Of a stretch of DNA of 64,000 nt, positions 14,409 through 24,170 are shown piece by piece (the first letter of the stretch is position 1; each line of letters opens with the position of its first letter). This stretch comes from Nocardioides sp. (GTDB lineage Bacteria > Actinomycetota > Actinomycetes > Propionibacteriales > Nocardioidaceae), in NCBI RefSeq assembly GCF_030150155.1, contig NZ_JASLGR010000031.1, positions 98,084 through 162,083 of the forward strand, given 5' to 3'. The notes beneath the pieces are model-generated. The model ran no database searches. It had not been told where the DNA came from and saw nothing but the letters and a program-made list of their open reading frames with translations. Made by a program: the position numbers and the translations under genes.

Positions 14409-15974
14409 CTAACAGGCCAGCCCGTTGGAGGGCACGACGTCGTTGACCAGGTACTTCTCGATCGCGTTGTCCACGCACGAGTTGCCGGCGTTGTAGCCGG
14501 TGTGGCCGTCGCCGTCACGGGTCACCAGCACACCGTTGTCGAGCTGCGCTGCGAGCGACTTCGCCCACTGCACCGGGGTGGCCGGGTCGCGCGTCGTACC
14601 GACCACGACGATCGGCGCGGAGCCCTTGGCGTGCAGCGCATGCGGGGCCGACGTGCTCTTCACCTGCGAGCCGGCGCAGGCGGTGTCCATCCACGCGAAG
14701 ATCCGGCCGAAGGTCGGCGAGGCCTCCAGGAACTTCGGCGTGACGGCGTCGACCTCGGCAGCCGTGGTCAGGGCCCACGGGTCGTCGAGGCAGTTGATCG
14801 CGTAGATCGCCTCCATCGAGTTGTCGGTGAAGGTGGTGCCGTCGCGGCTGACGTAGGCGTTGGCCAGCGCCAGCAGGGTGTCGGCCTTGCCGTCGAAGGC
14901 GTCCTTGAGGGCCGAGGTCAGGATCGACCAGTAGTCGCGCGAGTACAGCGGCAGCGCGATCCCGAGGAACGCCTCCCCCTCGGTCAGCTGGGTGCCGTCG
15001 CTGGTGGTCAGCGGCTTGGCGTCGAGCTGGTCCAGGAAGGCACTGATCTTCGCCTGCGCCTCACTGCGCGAGGAGCCCAGGTAGCAGGACTTCGAGCCGG
15101 TCAGGCAGTTGTCGATGTAGGAGTCCAGGGCGGTCTGGAAGCCGCGGGCCTGCTCCAGGTTCATCTCCGCCGTGCTGAGCGCCGGGTCGATCGCGCCATC
15201 GAGGACGAAGCGCCCGACCTTGGTCGGGAAGAGGTCGGCGTACGTCGCTCCCAGCTTCGTCCCGTAGGACGCACCGAAGTAGGTCAGCTCGTTCTCGCCC
15301 AGGGCCGAGCGCAGCACGTCCATGTCGCGGGCGGCCTCCACGGTGGAGACGTGCGAGGCGAGCGCACCGGACTTGGCGACGCAGCCCTTGCCGAACGTCA
15401 CCCCGAACGCGAACGACTCGGACTCCTCGGCGGCGGTGTCGGGGTCCGGGTCGAGGTTGATGTACGTCGACAGGTCCGCGTCCGACAGGCAGTCGATCGG
15501 CGCCGACTCGCCGGTGCCCCGCGGGTCGAAGCCGACGATGTCGAAGGCGTTGCGCACCGCGGCGCCGAAGGACTCCTTGGCCGAGGCCGCGTAGTCGGTG
15601 CCGGGCGCCCCCGGGCCGCCGGGGTTGACCACCAGCGAGCCGATCCGGTGACCCGAGGCAGGGACCTTGAGCAGCGCGAGCTGGATGGTCTGCCCGGTCG
15701 GGTTCGCGTAGTCCAGCGGCACCGTGAGCTTGGCACAGGAGAACGAGTCGCGGCACGAGCTCCAGGTCAGCCGCTGCCCGTAGAACTTCTGCAACGCGGC
15801 GGTCGGCGCCACGCTGGAGCCCGCCTCCGGGGAGGCCTCCGACGGCGTCGGCGTGCTGCTGGTGGTCGAGCTCGACGACGAGCTCAGCAGCGCCGTGATC
15901 GCGGTCGCGGCACCGGCGAGCACCAGCGCGCCCACGATCACCCAGACGGTGATCCTGACCCAGGGCTTGTTCAC
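14409..15974 (-). CDS. Exported alpha/beta hydrolase, TAP/SlpD family
   Basis: A 521-residue hydrolase of the tripeptidyl-aminopeptidase-like family (pfam TAP C-terminal domain; relatives include mycobacterial Hip1/CaeA). An N-terminal helix (residues 8-30) is followed by a Ser/Thr-rich linker, suggesting membrane anchoring with the enzyme outside. The visible triad is S236 in GASYGT, D463 (TTRDPATP) and H491 (DGHTGY); the oxyanion segment is NPGGPGAPG at 117-125. It is the last gene of the topA-tmk-holB operon; its GTG overlaps the holB stop by 4 bp. A role in cell-envelope protein or ester hydrolysis is inferred from the family. Confidence 0.88.
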   Translation of the reverse strand: MNKPWVRITVWVIVGALVLAGAATAITALLSSSSSSTTSSTPTPSEASPEAGSSVAPTAALQKFYGQRLTWSSCRDSFSCAKLTVPLDYANPTGQTIQLALLKVPASGHRIGSLVVNPGGPGAPGTDYAASAKESFGAAVRNAFDIVGFDPRGTGESAPIDCLSDADLSTYINLDPDPDTAAEESESFAFGVTFGKGCVAKSGALASHVSTVEAARDMDVLRSALGENELTYFGASYGTKLGATYADLFPTKVGRFVLDGAIDPALSTAEMNLEQARGFQTALDSYIDNCLTGSKSCYLGSSRSEAQAKISAFLDQLDAKPLTTSDGTQLTEGEAFLGIALPLYSRDYWSILTSALKDAFDGKADTLLALANAYVSRDGTTFTDNSMEAIYAINCLDDPWALTTAAEVDAVTPKFLEASPTFGRIFAWMDTACAGSQVKSTSAPHALHAKGSAPIVVVGTTRDPATPVQWAKSLAAQLDNGVLVTRDGDGHTGYNAGNSCVDNAIEKYLVNDVVPSNGLAC

Positions 15975-17122
15975 CTATGTGCTCCTTGCTCGGTGTCGCG
16001 CAGCGAGACCATCATCGATTCGAGTGCCAGTGCCGGCGGGACGTTGAACTCGAGCATCTGCTCGCGTGCGGCGAAGATCGCGTTGATCCGTTGCAGGTTC
16101 TGCTCCGGGGTGGAGCGCTCGGCCAGACCCGAGACGTCGGCCCGGATCTCCTCGTTGACCAGGGTGGTGCCGGCGCCGGTGGCCAGCGCGATCGCGTCCC
16201 GGTAGACGCTGACCAGGTCCATCAGGCCCCGGTCGATCACGTCCAGGACACGGCGCTTGGCGCGGGTCTTCTGGCCGTCCTCCAGACGCTTGAGCGCCGG
16301 GCCGTACTCACGCGGACGACGGCCCCGCTCGACCACGCCGTAGCCGGCGTCGAGGTCGGCCTTCTCCCGGGCGTCGAGCTCGGAGGTAATCGCCTCGGCC
16401 TCCTCCTTGGCGACCTCGACCAGCTGGGTGGCGGCCCGCATGCAGGCACCGAGGCTGCGCAGCTTGGCCGGCAGCGCGACGACGTCACGACGGCGGTTGC
16501 GGGTGGCCTCGTCCCGGGCCAGCGCCTTGGCCCGACCGATGTGGCCGGCCGAGGCCCGGGCGGCGTACGACGCCAGCCGGTCGTCCACCCCCTCGGTGCG
16601 GATCAGGAACTCGGCGACCTCGCTCGCCATCGGCGTGGTCAGCGTGACCAGCCGGCAACGACTACGGATCGTGGGCAGCAGGTCCTCCACGGTCGGGGCG
16701 CACAGGATCCACACGGTGTGGTCGCTGGGCTCCTCGATCGCCTTGAGCAGCGCGTTGTTGGCCTGTTCGGTGAGCCGGTCGGCGTCCTCGACGATCAGGA
16801 TCTGCCAGCGGCCCCCGGCGGGGGAGAGCGCGGAACGGCGTACCAGGTCACGGACCTCGTCGACGCCGATCGACAGCTTCTCGGTGCGCACCACCTGGAC
16901 GTCGGCGTGCGAGCCGGCCAGCACGGTGTGGCACTCGTGGCAGACCCCGCAGCCGCCCTGGCGGCACTGCAGCGCCGCCGCGAAGGCGACGGCGGCGTTG
17001 GAGCGGCCCGACCCCGGCGGACCGGTGAAGAGCCACGACTGGGTCATCCCGGTGCCGTGCGCGGCGTCGCGCAACGACGCGATCACCCGGCGCTGGCCGA
17101 CCAGCGCGTCCCAGACGCTCAT
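15971..17122 (-). CDS. holB: DNA polymerase III subunit delta'
   Basis: A 383-residue clamp-loader subunit. The AAA+ core has a P-loop-like GPPGSGRS (34-41), a four-cysteine zinc module (CRQGGCGVCHEC) near residue 53, and the conserved SRC motif (RSRC near residue 153) that supplies the arginine finger to the neighbouring subunit. It works in the clamp-loader complex that places the beta clamp on primed DNA. It overlaps tmk (ATGA) and the downstream hydrolase (GTGA). An inserted charged segment around residues 240-300 is usual for actinobacterial forms. Confidence 0.95.
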   Translation of the reverse strand: MSVWDALVGQRRVIASLRDAAHGTGMTQSWLFTGPPGSGRSNAAVAFAAALQCRQGGCGVCHECHTVLAGSHADVQVVRTEKLSIGVDEVRDLVRRSALSPAGGRWQILIVEDADRLTEQANNALLKAIEEPSDHTVWILCAPTVEDLLPTIRSRCRLVTLTTPMASEVAEFLIRTEGVDDRLASYAARASAGHIGRAKALARDEATRNRRRDVVALPAKLRSLGACMRAATQLVEVAKEEAEAITSELDAREKADLDAGYGVVERGRRPREYGPALKRLEDGQKTRAKRRVLDVIDRGLMDLVSVYRDAIALATGAGTTLVNEEIRADVSGLAERSTPEQNLQRINAIFAAREQMLEFNVPPALALESMMVSLRDTEQGAHR

Positions 17123-17772
17123 CCGTGCGCCTTCGCCTGGTCCAGCAGCGGCCGGACCCGCTCTAGGATCGCGGCGTGGATCTCCTCGATCGGGGCACGG
17201 GCGTCGAGCACCAGGTAGTGCTCGGGGTCCCGGCCGGCCATCGCCACGAACGCGTCGCGGACCCGCTGGTGGAACTCCAGGGACTCCCCCTCGATCCGGT
17301 CACGGCCCTCGAACCGGCTCAGGCCTGCAGCCGGCTCCAGATCGAGTACGACGGTCAGGTGCGGGCGCAGGTCACCGGTCGCCCAGCGGGCGATCCGCTC
17401 GACGTCGGCGACCGGGAGCGTCCGACCGGCGCCCTGGTAGGCCAAGGTGGAGTCGACGTACCGGTCCATGATGACGACCTCGCCGCGCTCCAGGGCGGGC
17501 AGCACGAGCGTCTCGACGTGCTCGGCCTTGTCGGCGGCGTAGAGCAGCGACTCGGTCTTGTCGGCCAGCGCACCGGTCTCGGGCGAGAGCACGATCTGAC
17601 GGATCGTGCGGCCCACGGCGGTGCCGCCGGGCTCCCGGGTCAGCAGCGCGTCGTAGCCGAGCGCGGAGAGGGCGTCGGACAGGCGCTGGGACTGGGTCGA
17701 CTTGCCCGATCCCTCGCCACCTTCGAAGCAGACGAAGACCCCGGTCGATGCGTAGACGCCTGCGGAACTCAC
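17119..17772 (-). CDS. tmk: Thymidylate kinase
   Basis: A 217-residue dTMP kinase converting dTMP to dTDP with ATP. It shows the P-loop EGGEGSGKST (17-26), the REPGG substrate loop (46-50), the DRY motif (102-104) and a LID with FEGRDRIE near residue 153. It lies 36 bp after the alpha/beta hydrolase gene and overlaps holB, forming a DNA-replication operon with topA. Confidence 0.96.
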   Translation of the reverse strand: MSSAGVYASTGVFVCFEGGEGSGKSTQSQRLSDALSALGYDALLTREPGGTAVGRTIRQIVLSPETGALADKTESLLYAADKAEHVETLVLPALERGEVVIMDRYVDSTLAYQGAGRTLPVADVERIARWATGDLRPHLTVVLDLEPAAGLSRFEGRDRIEGESLEFHQRVRDAFVAMAGRDPEHYLVLDARAPIEEIHAAILERVRPLLDQAKAHG

Positions 17773-17808
17773 GCGGCCAAATCTACGGGACCCACGATGC
17801 GGTCGCCC

Positions 17809-18654
17809 TCATCGGGAGAAGGCGGGCTGGGTCGCCACCCAGTCGGTGATGGAGCCCATCACCGAGGCGGGACGCCGCGCCCACTTGAAGTGGTCGATCC
17901 CCTCCTCGTCGACGTGCACCCGCAGCGCCGTCGAGGCCGGCAGCTTCGCGCACAGCGCGTCCACCGCGCTCGGCACGCCCAGCCAGTCGCCCTCGATCGA
18001 GACCGCCAGCACGGGCACGTCGACCGCGCCCAGCCCGTCCTCGCCCAGCGGCAGCCGGCCCGAGCGGGCCAGGGTGCCCCACTGGGTCATCATCCGGCGG
18101 GCCTCGCGGCCGGCGAACTTGAGCCGGTCGCCGGGGAAGTGGCCCAGCACGTTCGCGATCGTCGGGAAGAGCACGCCTGCGGCGAGGATCTTGCGGCTCC
18201 AGTGCCGCCAGTGCGGCGTCGAGGAGGCCATCAGGATCAGGCCGTCGTAGAGCCCCGGGTGCTCCCCGATCGCGGCGACCGAGACCTGCCCGCCGAGGCT
18301 GTGCCCCAGCACGATCACCGGTGAGTCAGGGTGGGCGCTGCGGGCCTGGGCGATCACCTGGACCAGATCCTCGACCAGCTCGGCGTACCCGAAGTTGCGT
18401 CGCCACCCGGCCGGCTGGCCGCCCTTCTCGTGGCCACGCTGCTCGTAGGCCACCCCGTGCAGGCCGGCGGCGGCGAGCGCGTCGAGGACGGTCAGGTAGT
18501 ACCCGGCCGGCATCCCCATCGCCGGGGAGAGCACCACCACCGGTGCCTCCGGGCGCACGTCGCCGTCCACACTGAACTGCCGGAACGTGGTGCCGTCGTT
18601 CCGGGTCAGGGTGCTGGTGACGGCCGCGGTGCCGCCCGAGGCGGTCTCGGTCAT
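17809..18654 (-). CDS. Alpha/beta hydrolase
   Basis: A 281-residue cytoplasmic alpha/beta hydrolase. The nucleophile elbow is GHSLGG with S119; an oxyanion segment (SPAMGMPAGYY) lies near residue 43, and the probable catalytic histidine is in GIDHF near residue 255. It resembles serine esterases and predicted alpha/beta hydrolases (COG4757 type). The substrate is unknown. The start overlaps the topA stop (ATGA), so it is coupled to topA. Confidence 0.82.
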   Translation of the reverse strand: MTETASGGTAAVTSTLTRNDGTTFRQFSVDGDVRPEAPVVVLSPAMGMPAGYYLTVLDALAAAGLHGVAYEQRGHEKGGQPAGWRRNFGYAELVEDLVQVIAQARSAHPDSPVIVLGHSLGGQVSVAAIGEHPGLYDGLILMASSTPHWRHWSRKILAAGVLFPTIANVLGHFPGDRLKFAGREARRMMTQWGTLARSGRLPLGEDGLGAVDVPVLAVSIEGDWLGVPSAVDALCAKLPASTALRVHVDEEGIDHFKWARRPASVMGSITDWVATQPAFSR

Positions 18655-21395
18655 GCCTTCTTGGCGGCCGTCTTCGTGGTCTTCTTGGCGGCGGTCTTCT
18701 TCGCCGCGGCCTTGGTGGCGGTCTTCTTCGCCGCCGTCTTCTTCGTGGCCGCCTTCTTGGCGGTCTTCTTCGCGCCCTTCTTGGCCGGCCCCTTGGCGCG
18801 ACGCTCGGCGAGCAGCTCGGCCGCCCGCTCCAGCGTCATCGTGGCGAGGTCGTCCTCCTTGCGCAGGGTGGCGTTGTACTCGCCGTCGGTGACGTAGTCG
18901 CCGAAGCGACCCGACTTCGCCACGATCGGAGCACCCGAGACCGGGTCGTTGCCGAACTCCTTGAGCGGCGGGGCGGCCGCGGCACGACCGCGGGCCTTCG
19001 GCTGGGCGTAGATCGCCAGGGCCTCGGGCAGCGTGATGGTGAGCAGCTGGTCCTCGCTGGTCAGCGAGCGCGAGTCGGTGCCCTTCTTCAGGTACGGCCC
19101 GAAGCGGCCGTTCTGGGCGGTGATCTCCTCGCCGTCCTCGGCAGCACCGACGACGCGCGGCAGGGTGAGCAGCTGGACCGCCTCGGCGAGCGTGATCGAC
19201 TCCAGCGTCATGTTCTTGAACAGCGACGCGGTGCGCGGCTTGGCGCTCTTGGGCGCGTCCTCGGGCAGGACCTCGGTGACGTACGGGCCGTAGCGCCCCG
19301 CCTTGGCGACCACCTTGAGGCCCGACTCCGGGTGCACGCCGAGCTCGATGTCGACGCCGGTCGGGTTGGCCAGCAGCTCCTTGGCGCGCTCCAGGGTGAG
19401 CTCGTCGGGGGGCAGGTCGTCGGGCACGTTGGCGCGCTTGCCCAGCGGGGTGCCGTCGTCGTCGGGACCCTCCAGGTAGGGGCCGAACTTGCCCACCCGC
19501 AGCTGGATGCCGGAGTCCTCGCCGCCGATCGGGAACGTGGCGTTGCCCTTGGCGTCGATGTCGCCGAGGCTGTCGACGATCTGCTTGAGGCCCTCGCGGT
19601 GGCTCTGGCCGTCGTCGGCAGCGCCCTCGGCCGGCCCGAAGTAGAACCGGCCCAGCTCGTCCTCGCGGGTGGCGCGGCCACCGGCGATCTCGTCGAGCAC
19701 CCGCTCCATCGAGGCGGTGAAGTCGTAGTCGACGTAGTCGGTGAAGTGCTCCTCGAGCAGCCGGGTCGCCGAGAACGCGATCCAGGCCGGCACCAGGGCG
19801 GTGCCCTTCTTGTAGACGTAGCCGCGATTGATGATGGTCGAGATGATCGAGGCGTACGTCGACGGGCGACCGATCTCGCGGTCTTCGAGCTCCTTGATCA
19901 GGGTCGCCTCGGTGTAGCGCGCCGGCGGCTTCGTCTCGTGGCCGCTGGCCCCCAGCGAGGCCGAGGTGACCTGGTCGCCCTCGGTCAGGTTCGGCAGCCG
20001 GGTCTCGGCGTCGTCCTTCTCGGAGTCGGCGGAGTCGGTGCCCTCGACGTAGGCCTTGAGGAACCCGTGGAACGTGATCACGCGACCCGAGGTGCCGAAG
20101 ACGACGTCCTCACCGGAGGTGGCGGCACCGCCGAGGCGGATGGAGACGGTCTGGCCGACGGCGTCCTTCATCTGGGAGGCGACGGTGCGCATCCAGATCA
20201 GCTCGTACAGCCGGAACTGGTCACCGGTCAGGCCGGTCTGGGCCGGGGTGCGGAAGGTGTCGCCCGAGGGCCGGATCGCCTCGTGCGCCTCCTGGGCGTT
20301 CTTCACCTTGGAGGCGTAGACCCGCGGTGCGTCGGGCAGGTAGTCGGCGCCGTACAGCTCGTTGACCTGCGCCCTGGCCGCACGGATGGCGGTGTCGGAG
20401 AGGCTGACGGAGTCGGTACGCATGTAGGTGATGAAGCCGTTCTCATACAGCCGCTGGGCGACCGACATGGTGACCGACGAGCTCATCCCGAGCTTGCGGC
20501 TGGCTTCCTGCTGGAGCGTGGTGGTGCGGAACGGGGCGTACGGACTGCGACGGTACGGCTTCGACTCGACGCTGCGGACGTCGTACGTCGTGTCCGAGAG
20601 CGCCTCGACGAGGGCCTCGGCCTTCGACCGGTCCAGGTGCACGACCTTGCCGGTGAGCTTGCCCTCGGAGTCGAAGTTGGAGCCGGTCGCGACGCGGGTG
20701 CCGTCGACGGAGTAGATCTTGGCGGGGAAGATCCGGACGCCGCCCGCGGCGGAGCCGGCGTCGAAGCTGCCCTCCAGGCTCCAGTACGAGGCGACCTTGT
20801 AGGCCATCCGATCCCGCTCGCGCTGCACCACGAGCCGGGTCGCCACGGACTGCACGCGGCCGGCCGAGAGCCCGGACTGGACCTTGCGCCACAGCACCGG
20901 GGAGACCTCGTAGCCGTAGAGCCGGTCGAGGATGCGGCGGGTCTCCTGGGCCTCGACGAGGTCCATGTCGAGCTCGCGCGGGTTGGCGGCGGCCTCCTGG
21001 ATGGCGGCCTTGGTGATCTCGTGGAAGACCATCCGCTTGACCGGGATGTTCTTCGGCTTCAGCTCGTCGAGCAGGTGCCAGGCGATGGCCTCTCCCTCGC
21101 GGTCCTCATCGGTGGCGAGGTAGAGCTCGTCGGCGCCCTTGAGCAGGCCCTTGAGCTTGGTGATGTGGCTCTTCTTGTCGCGCGGCACGATGTAGTACGG
21201 CTCGAAGCCGTTCTCGGTGTCGACGCCGAGACGACCCCACGGCTTGTCCTTGATCTTGGCCGGCGTGTCGGCGGCCGACTGCGGCAGATCACGGATGTGG
21301 CCGATCGACGACTCCACGACGAAGCCGTCCCCCAGATAGCCGCCGATAGTGCGTGCCTTCGCGGGGGACTCAACGATCACCAACTTGTGTGCCAC
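18651..21395 (-). CDS. topA: DNA topoisomerase I
   Basis: A 914-residue type IA topoisomerase that relaxes negative supercoils. The Toprim domain starts with VIVESPAKARTIG (residues 6-18) and has TDEDREGEAIAWH (95-107); the active-site tyrosine is Y324 in FITYMRTDS. The C-terminal third carries several repeated topo-C modules (GRFGPYL, GRYGPYV, GRFGDYV) instead of zinc fingers, as in actinobacteria. The last ~50 residues are a Lys/Ala/Thr tail that binds DNA non-specifically and raises processivity in mycobacterial and streptomycete TopA. Start is GTG at 21395. Confidence 0.97.
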   Translation of the reverse strand: MAHKLVIVESPAKARTIGGYLGDGFVVESSIGHIRDLPQSAADTPAKIKDKPWGRLGVDTENGFEPYYIVPRDKKSHITKLKGLLKGADELYLATDEDREGEAIAWHLLDELKPKNIPVKRMVFHEITKAAIQEAAANPRELDMDLVEAQETRRILDRLYGYEVSPVLWRKVQSGLSAGRVQSVATRLVVQRERDRMAYKVASYWSLEGSFDAGSAAGGVRIFPAKIYSVDGTRVATGSNFDSEGKLTGKVVHLDRSKAEALVEALSDTTYDVRSVESKPYRRSPYAPFRTTTLQQEASRKLGMSSSVTMSVAQRLYENGFITYMRTDSVSLSDTAIRAARAQVNELYGADYLPDAPRVYASKVKNAQEAHEAIRPSGDTFRTPAQTGLTGDQFRLYELIWMRTVASQMKDAVGQTVSIRLGGAATSGEDVVFGTSGRVITFHGFLKAYVEGTDSADSEKDDAETRLPNLTEGDQVTSASLGASGHETKPPARYTEATLIKELEDREIGRPSTYASIISTIINRGYVYKKGTALVPAWIAFSATRLLEEHFTDYVDYDFTASMERVLDEIAGGRATREDELGRFYFGPAEGAADDGQSHREGLKQIVDSLGDIDAKGNATFPIGGEDSGIQLRVGKFGPYLEGPDDDGTPLGKRANVPDDLPPDELTLERAKELLANPTGVDIELGVHPESGLKVVAKAGRYGPYVTEVLPEDAPKSAKPRTASLFKNMTLESITLAEAVQLLTLPRVVGAAEDGEEITAQNGRFGPYLKKGTDSRSLTSEDQLLTITLPEALAIYAQPKARGRAAAAPPLKEFGNDPVSGAPIVAKSGRFGDYVTDGEYNATLRKEDDLATMTLERAAELLAERRAKGPAKKGAKKTAKKAATKKTAAKKTATKAAAKKTAAKKTTKTAAKKA

Positions 21396-21492
21396 GTGGG
21401 GAAAGGTACTCGGTCCTGTCCAGAACTGTCGGCGGCGGCTGGTCTGATGGCCTCACAGACGACGACTTCCACACATCACCACGGAGGTCCAG

Positions 21493-22227
21493 ATGTACGA
21501 CGACACCACCGATTCATCCCTGTGCGGAGTGACGACCCGCGACCCCTTCCTGCACTTCTGCCCGCAGTGCCGCGACCTGATGGCGCAGGTCCTGGACGGA
21601 CCCCGCGTCACCGAGGTGGCGCCCCCACAGCCCCCGGACTGGGAGCGAGCGCTGGGCTGGCTCGACGCCCAGTGCGGCGGCCGGGAAGCAGTGCTCGCCC
21701 TGCACGACCGACCGTGGGACGGGCCGGCTCCCGGCGCCCCGGCAGGACTGCCGCCCCAGCAGCGGGAGCTGTTCGCCGCCACCGCGGCGGCGCTCCTCAC
21801 CGCCGGGGAGCGACTCTTCACCCCGGAATTCACGCTGGCGTGCCTGCGCGCCCTGGTGCTGGTCTTCGCCCAGCGGCCGGGGCTGACGGTGGATCAGCGC
21901 CCCGGCGGGCTCGCGCACGGCGTGGCGTGGGCGGTCGGTCGGGCCAACGGCCTGCTCTACCCGAGCGGGATCGTCACCGACCGGACCCTGCGGGAGTGCT
22001 TCGACAGCCGGCAGGCGGGCTCCTCGACCGGACGCAAGGTCCAGGTCGCGGTGCGCAGCCTGTTCAGCTGGAGTGAGCCGCGGGCCGACGACTGGCGTTG
22101 GCCGGTCGACCGTGCCCCGCTGGAGCCGCTCGGCTCCCCCGCGCTGCTGGTCGCCGGGGTGCGGTGCCGCCTGATCGAGGTCCGGGAGCGGGCGCTGCAC
22201 GAGGCAGCGCTCGCCCCGGCCGGGTGA
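21493..22227 (+). CDS. Hypothetical protein, DUF6398-like
   Basis: A 244-residue protein with GGAGG five nt before its ATG. It has an N-terminal CPQC pair (residues 18-21) and a helical middle-to-C-terminal part (residues ~95-180) whose layout (ACLRALVLVFAQRP, then AHGVAWAVGRANGLL and a closing helical hairpin) resembles DUF6398, which sits next to SEC-C zinc motifs in other proteins. The function is unknown. It is divergent from topA and its stop directly abuts that of the convergent methyltransferase gene. The family match is from memory of the pattern. Confidence 0.6.
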   Translation: MYDDTTDSSLCGVTTRDPFLHFCPQCRDLMAQVLDGPRVTEVAPPQPPDWERALGWLDAQCGGREAVLALHDRPWDGPAPGAPAGLPPQQRELFAATAAALLTAGERLFTPEFTLACLRALVLVFAQRPGLTVDQRPGGLAHGVAWAVGRANGLLYPSGIVTDRTLRECFDSRQAGSSTGRKVQVAVRSLFSWSEPRADDWRWPVDRAPLEPLGSPALLVAGVRCRLIEVRERALHEAALAPAG

Positions 22228-23715
22228 TCAGGACTCCGAGACGGTGAGGAAGCCCTGGTCGACGAGGGTCCGCGCCACCGGCAGGTAGGTGGCGCGGGTC
22301 TCGGCCGGGTCGAGCTCGAGCAGGGTGCTGACCGCGTCGAGGATCTGCCCCAGTGAGAGGTCGCCGTCGCAGGCGCCGACCAATGCGGCGGTGACGGTGT
22401 CGGCGGAGTGCGCACGACGCAGCCCGCGCTGCTGGCGCAGCACGATCGCGTTCGGGTCCTCGGCGCCGGGCGCGCCCAGGCTCTCCTCCTGCAGGTCACT
22501 GGGGGCGACCAGGTGCGAGTCGAGCTCGACCTCGAGCCGGACCGCCTCGCCCCAGGAGGCGATCGCGGGGGCGATCGGCTGCTCGACGTCGTAGGGCCAC
22601 TCGACCAGCTCACGGCGGGCGTCGGAGCCGCCGGTCTTGTGCAGGTTGATCCAGCCGAAGCCGATCCCCTCGATGCCCTGGTTCTCCATCCAGGTGAGCC
22701 AGGTGTCGTAGCGGAACAGGTAGTCCTCGCCGCCCCAGTGGCCCGAGTCCTTCAGCCAGAGCTCGACGTAGGCGGCCGGGTCGAGGATCTCGCGCTGGAC
22801 GATCAGGGAGTCGGTCTCCTCACCGAGCCAGCCGGCCAGGCGCTCGTCCCACGGTCGGTCGGCGCTGATCACCCAGTTGGCCAGGATCTGGCACCAGCCG
22901 CCGGCGTTGAGCAGGTCCGGCGCCGCCCTGACGATGTCCTCGACGACACGGTCGCCGGGCAGGCCCGAGTCGCGGTAGACCAGACGCTCCCCCGTCGCCG
23001 GGGAGATCACGAACGGCGGGTTGGTGGCGATCAGGTCGAACCGGTCACCGGCGACCGGCTCGAAGAACGAGCCGTTGCGGACGTCGACCTTGTCGGCGAC
23101 GTCGTTGAGCGCGGCATTGAAGGAGGTCATCCACAGCGCACGGGTGTTGACGTCGGTCGCGATCACGCGGTCGACGTGCTGGGCCATGTGGAGCGCCTGG
23201 ACACCACAGCCGGTGCCGAGGTCGAGGCTGGTGCCGACCTCGTCGCGGATGGTGAGCTGGGCCAGCGAGGTCGAGGCCGGGCTGATCCCCAGGACGTAGT
23301 TGGCGCCGACCCGCTGCGGGCCGCCGTCCAGGCCGGGGGTGAGGTCGGAGACCACCCAGAGATCGTGGGCGTCGGTGGCTGCATCGACCGAATAGGGCCG
23401 CACGTCCATCCGGGCGGCGACCTCGCCGATCGACTGCTCCAGCAGACCGTGCACGGCCAGCTCGTCGACCAGACCGGGCAGGGCCGCCTCGGCGGCGGCG
23501 AGGTCGACCGGCACCTGGAGCAGGAACAGCCGGATCAGGGTCTCCAGCGGCGAGCCGCCGGCGGTACGACGCCGACCGGGCGTGGTCTCGTTGCGCCCCA
23601 GCGCGGCGTGCGCCAGCGGCCCGAGCTGCTCGGCCACCTGGTCGTAGGTGAAGCCGGCATCGGTCAGGGCGTCGCGGAGACGGTGCGGAAGGTCGTTCAG
23701 CTGCTGGGAGGCCAC
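22228..23715 (-). CDS. PrmC/HemK-like class I methyltransferase
   Basis: A 495-residue SAM-dependent methyltransferase. Residues ~1-100 are helical. The Rossmann core has LDLGTGCGVQAL (motif I) near residue 165 and TNPPF (motif IV) near 234, the NPPY/F signature of enzymes that methylate amide or exocyclic nitrogens (HemK, RsmC). A ~200-residue C-terminal extension follows. It is much longer than PrmC (about 280 residues), so it is probably a distinct actinobacterial paralogue; the target could be a glutamine, rRNA or DNA base. It lies downstream of the STAS gene on the same strand. Confidence 0.8.
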   Translation of the reverse strand: MASQQLNDLPHRLRDALTDAGFTYDQVAEQLGPLAHAALGRNETTPGRRRTAGGSPLETLIRLFLLQVPVDLAAAEAALPGLVDELAVHGLLEQSIGEVAARMDVRPYSVDAATDAHDLWVVSDLTPGLDGGPQRVGANYVLGISPASTSLAQLTIRDEVGTSLDLGTGCGVQALHMAQHVDRVIATDVNTRALWMTSFNAALNDVADKVDVRNGSFFEPVAGDRFDLIATNPPFVISPATGERLVYRDSGLPGDRVVEDIVRAAPDLLNAGGWCQILANWVISADRPWDERLAGWLGEETDSLIVQREILDPAAYVELWLKDSGHWGGEDYLFRYDTWLTWMENQGIEGIGFGWINLHKTGGSDARRELVEWPYDVEQPIAPAIASWGEAVRLEVELDSHLVAPSDLQEESLGAPGAEDPNAIVLRQQRGLRRAHSADTVTAALVGACDGDLSLGQILDAVSTLLELDPAETRATYLPVARTLVDQGFLTVSES

Positions 23716-23809
23716 GGCGCAAGCCTAGGGCGTGCCGCAGGCGTGCCTCGACGGCGACGTCCTCGGGCCGATCGGGCGCCGGGTGCGGCGCCTGCGGGGT
23801 CGGGCCGGG

Positions 23810-24148
23810 TCAGAGGTCCGCGGCGGCCGCGTCGGCGCTCGGGTAGATGTCGAACACCTTGGCGAGTCCGGTGATCCTGAAGATCTTCAGCAGCCGCTCG
23901 TTGGTGCACACGATGGTGAGGATGCCGTCGTGCATCCGGACCTTCTTCAGGCCACCGACCAGCACACCCAGACCGGTGGAGTCGAGGAAGTCCACGGCCT
24001 CCAGGTCGACGATCAGGCGGTAGGCGCCGCCGTCGACGAGCTCGGTCAGCTTGTCCCGCAGGCGGGGCGCTGTGTACACGTCGATCTCCCCACCGACGGC
24101 CACCACCGTGGCACCGGAGAGCTCGGAGGTCGAAACGCTGAAATCCAC
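23810..24148 (-). CDS. STAS-domain anti-sigma factor antagonist
   Basis: A 112-residue single-domain STAS protein of the SpoIIAA/RsbV type. The phosphorylatable serine is in FLDSTGLGVL (about residue 58) and the beta-strand with GGEIDVYTAPRL lies at 20-31. Such proteins release a sigma factor from its anti-sigma kinase. The start is set at GTG 24148; a longer frame to 24271 would overlap the divergent helicase gene. No RsbW-like kinase is adjacent, so its partner lies elsewhere. Confidence 0.88.
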   Translation of the reverse strand: MDFSVSTSELSGATVVAVGGEIDVYTAPRLRDKLTELVDGGAYRLIVDLEAVDFLDSTGLGVLVGGLKKVRMHDGILTIVCTNERLLKIFRITGLAKVFDIYPSADAAAADL

Positions 24149-24170
24149 GCCCCTATGTAACCATGCCGAC

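Noticed and set aside
14331..16205. A 624-codon plus-strand frame opposite the TAP hydrolase
   Set aside because: Shadow of the third-codon GC bias of the real minus-strand gene; no motif and it starts inside the tRNA.
19332..22076. A 914-codon plus-strand open frame opposite topA
   Set aside because: It is antisense to topA in high-GC DNA, has strongly biased Gly/Val/Arg content and no domain; topA is clearly the real gene.
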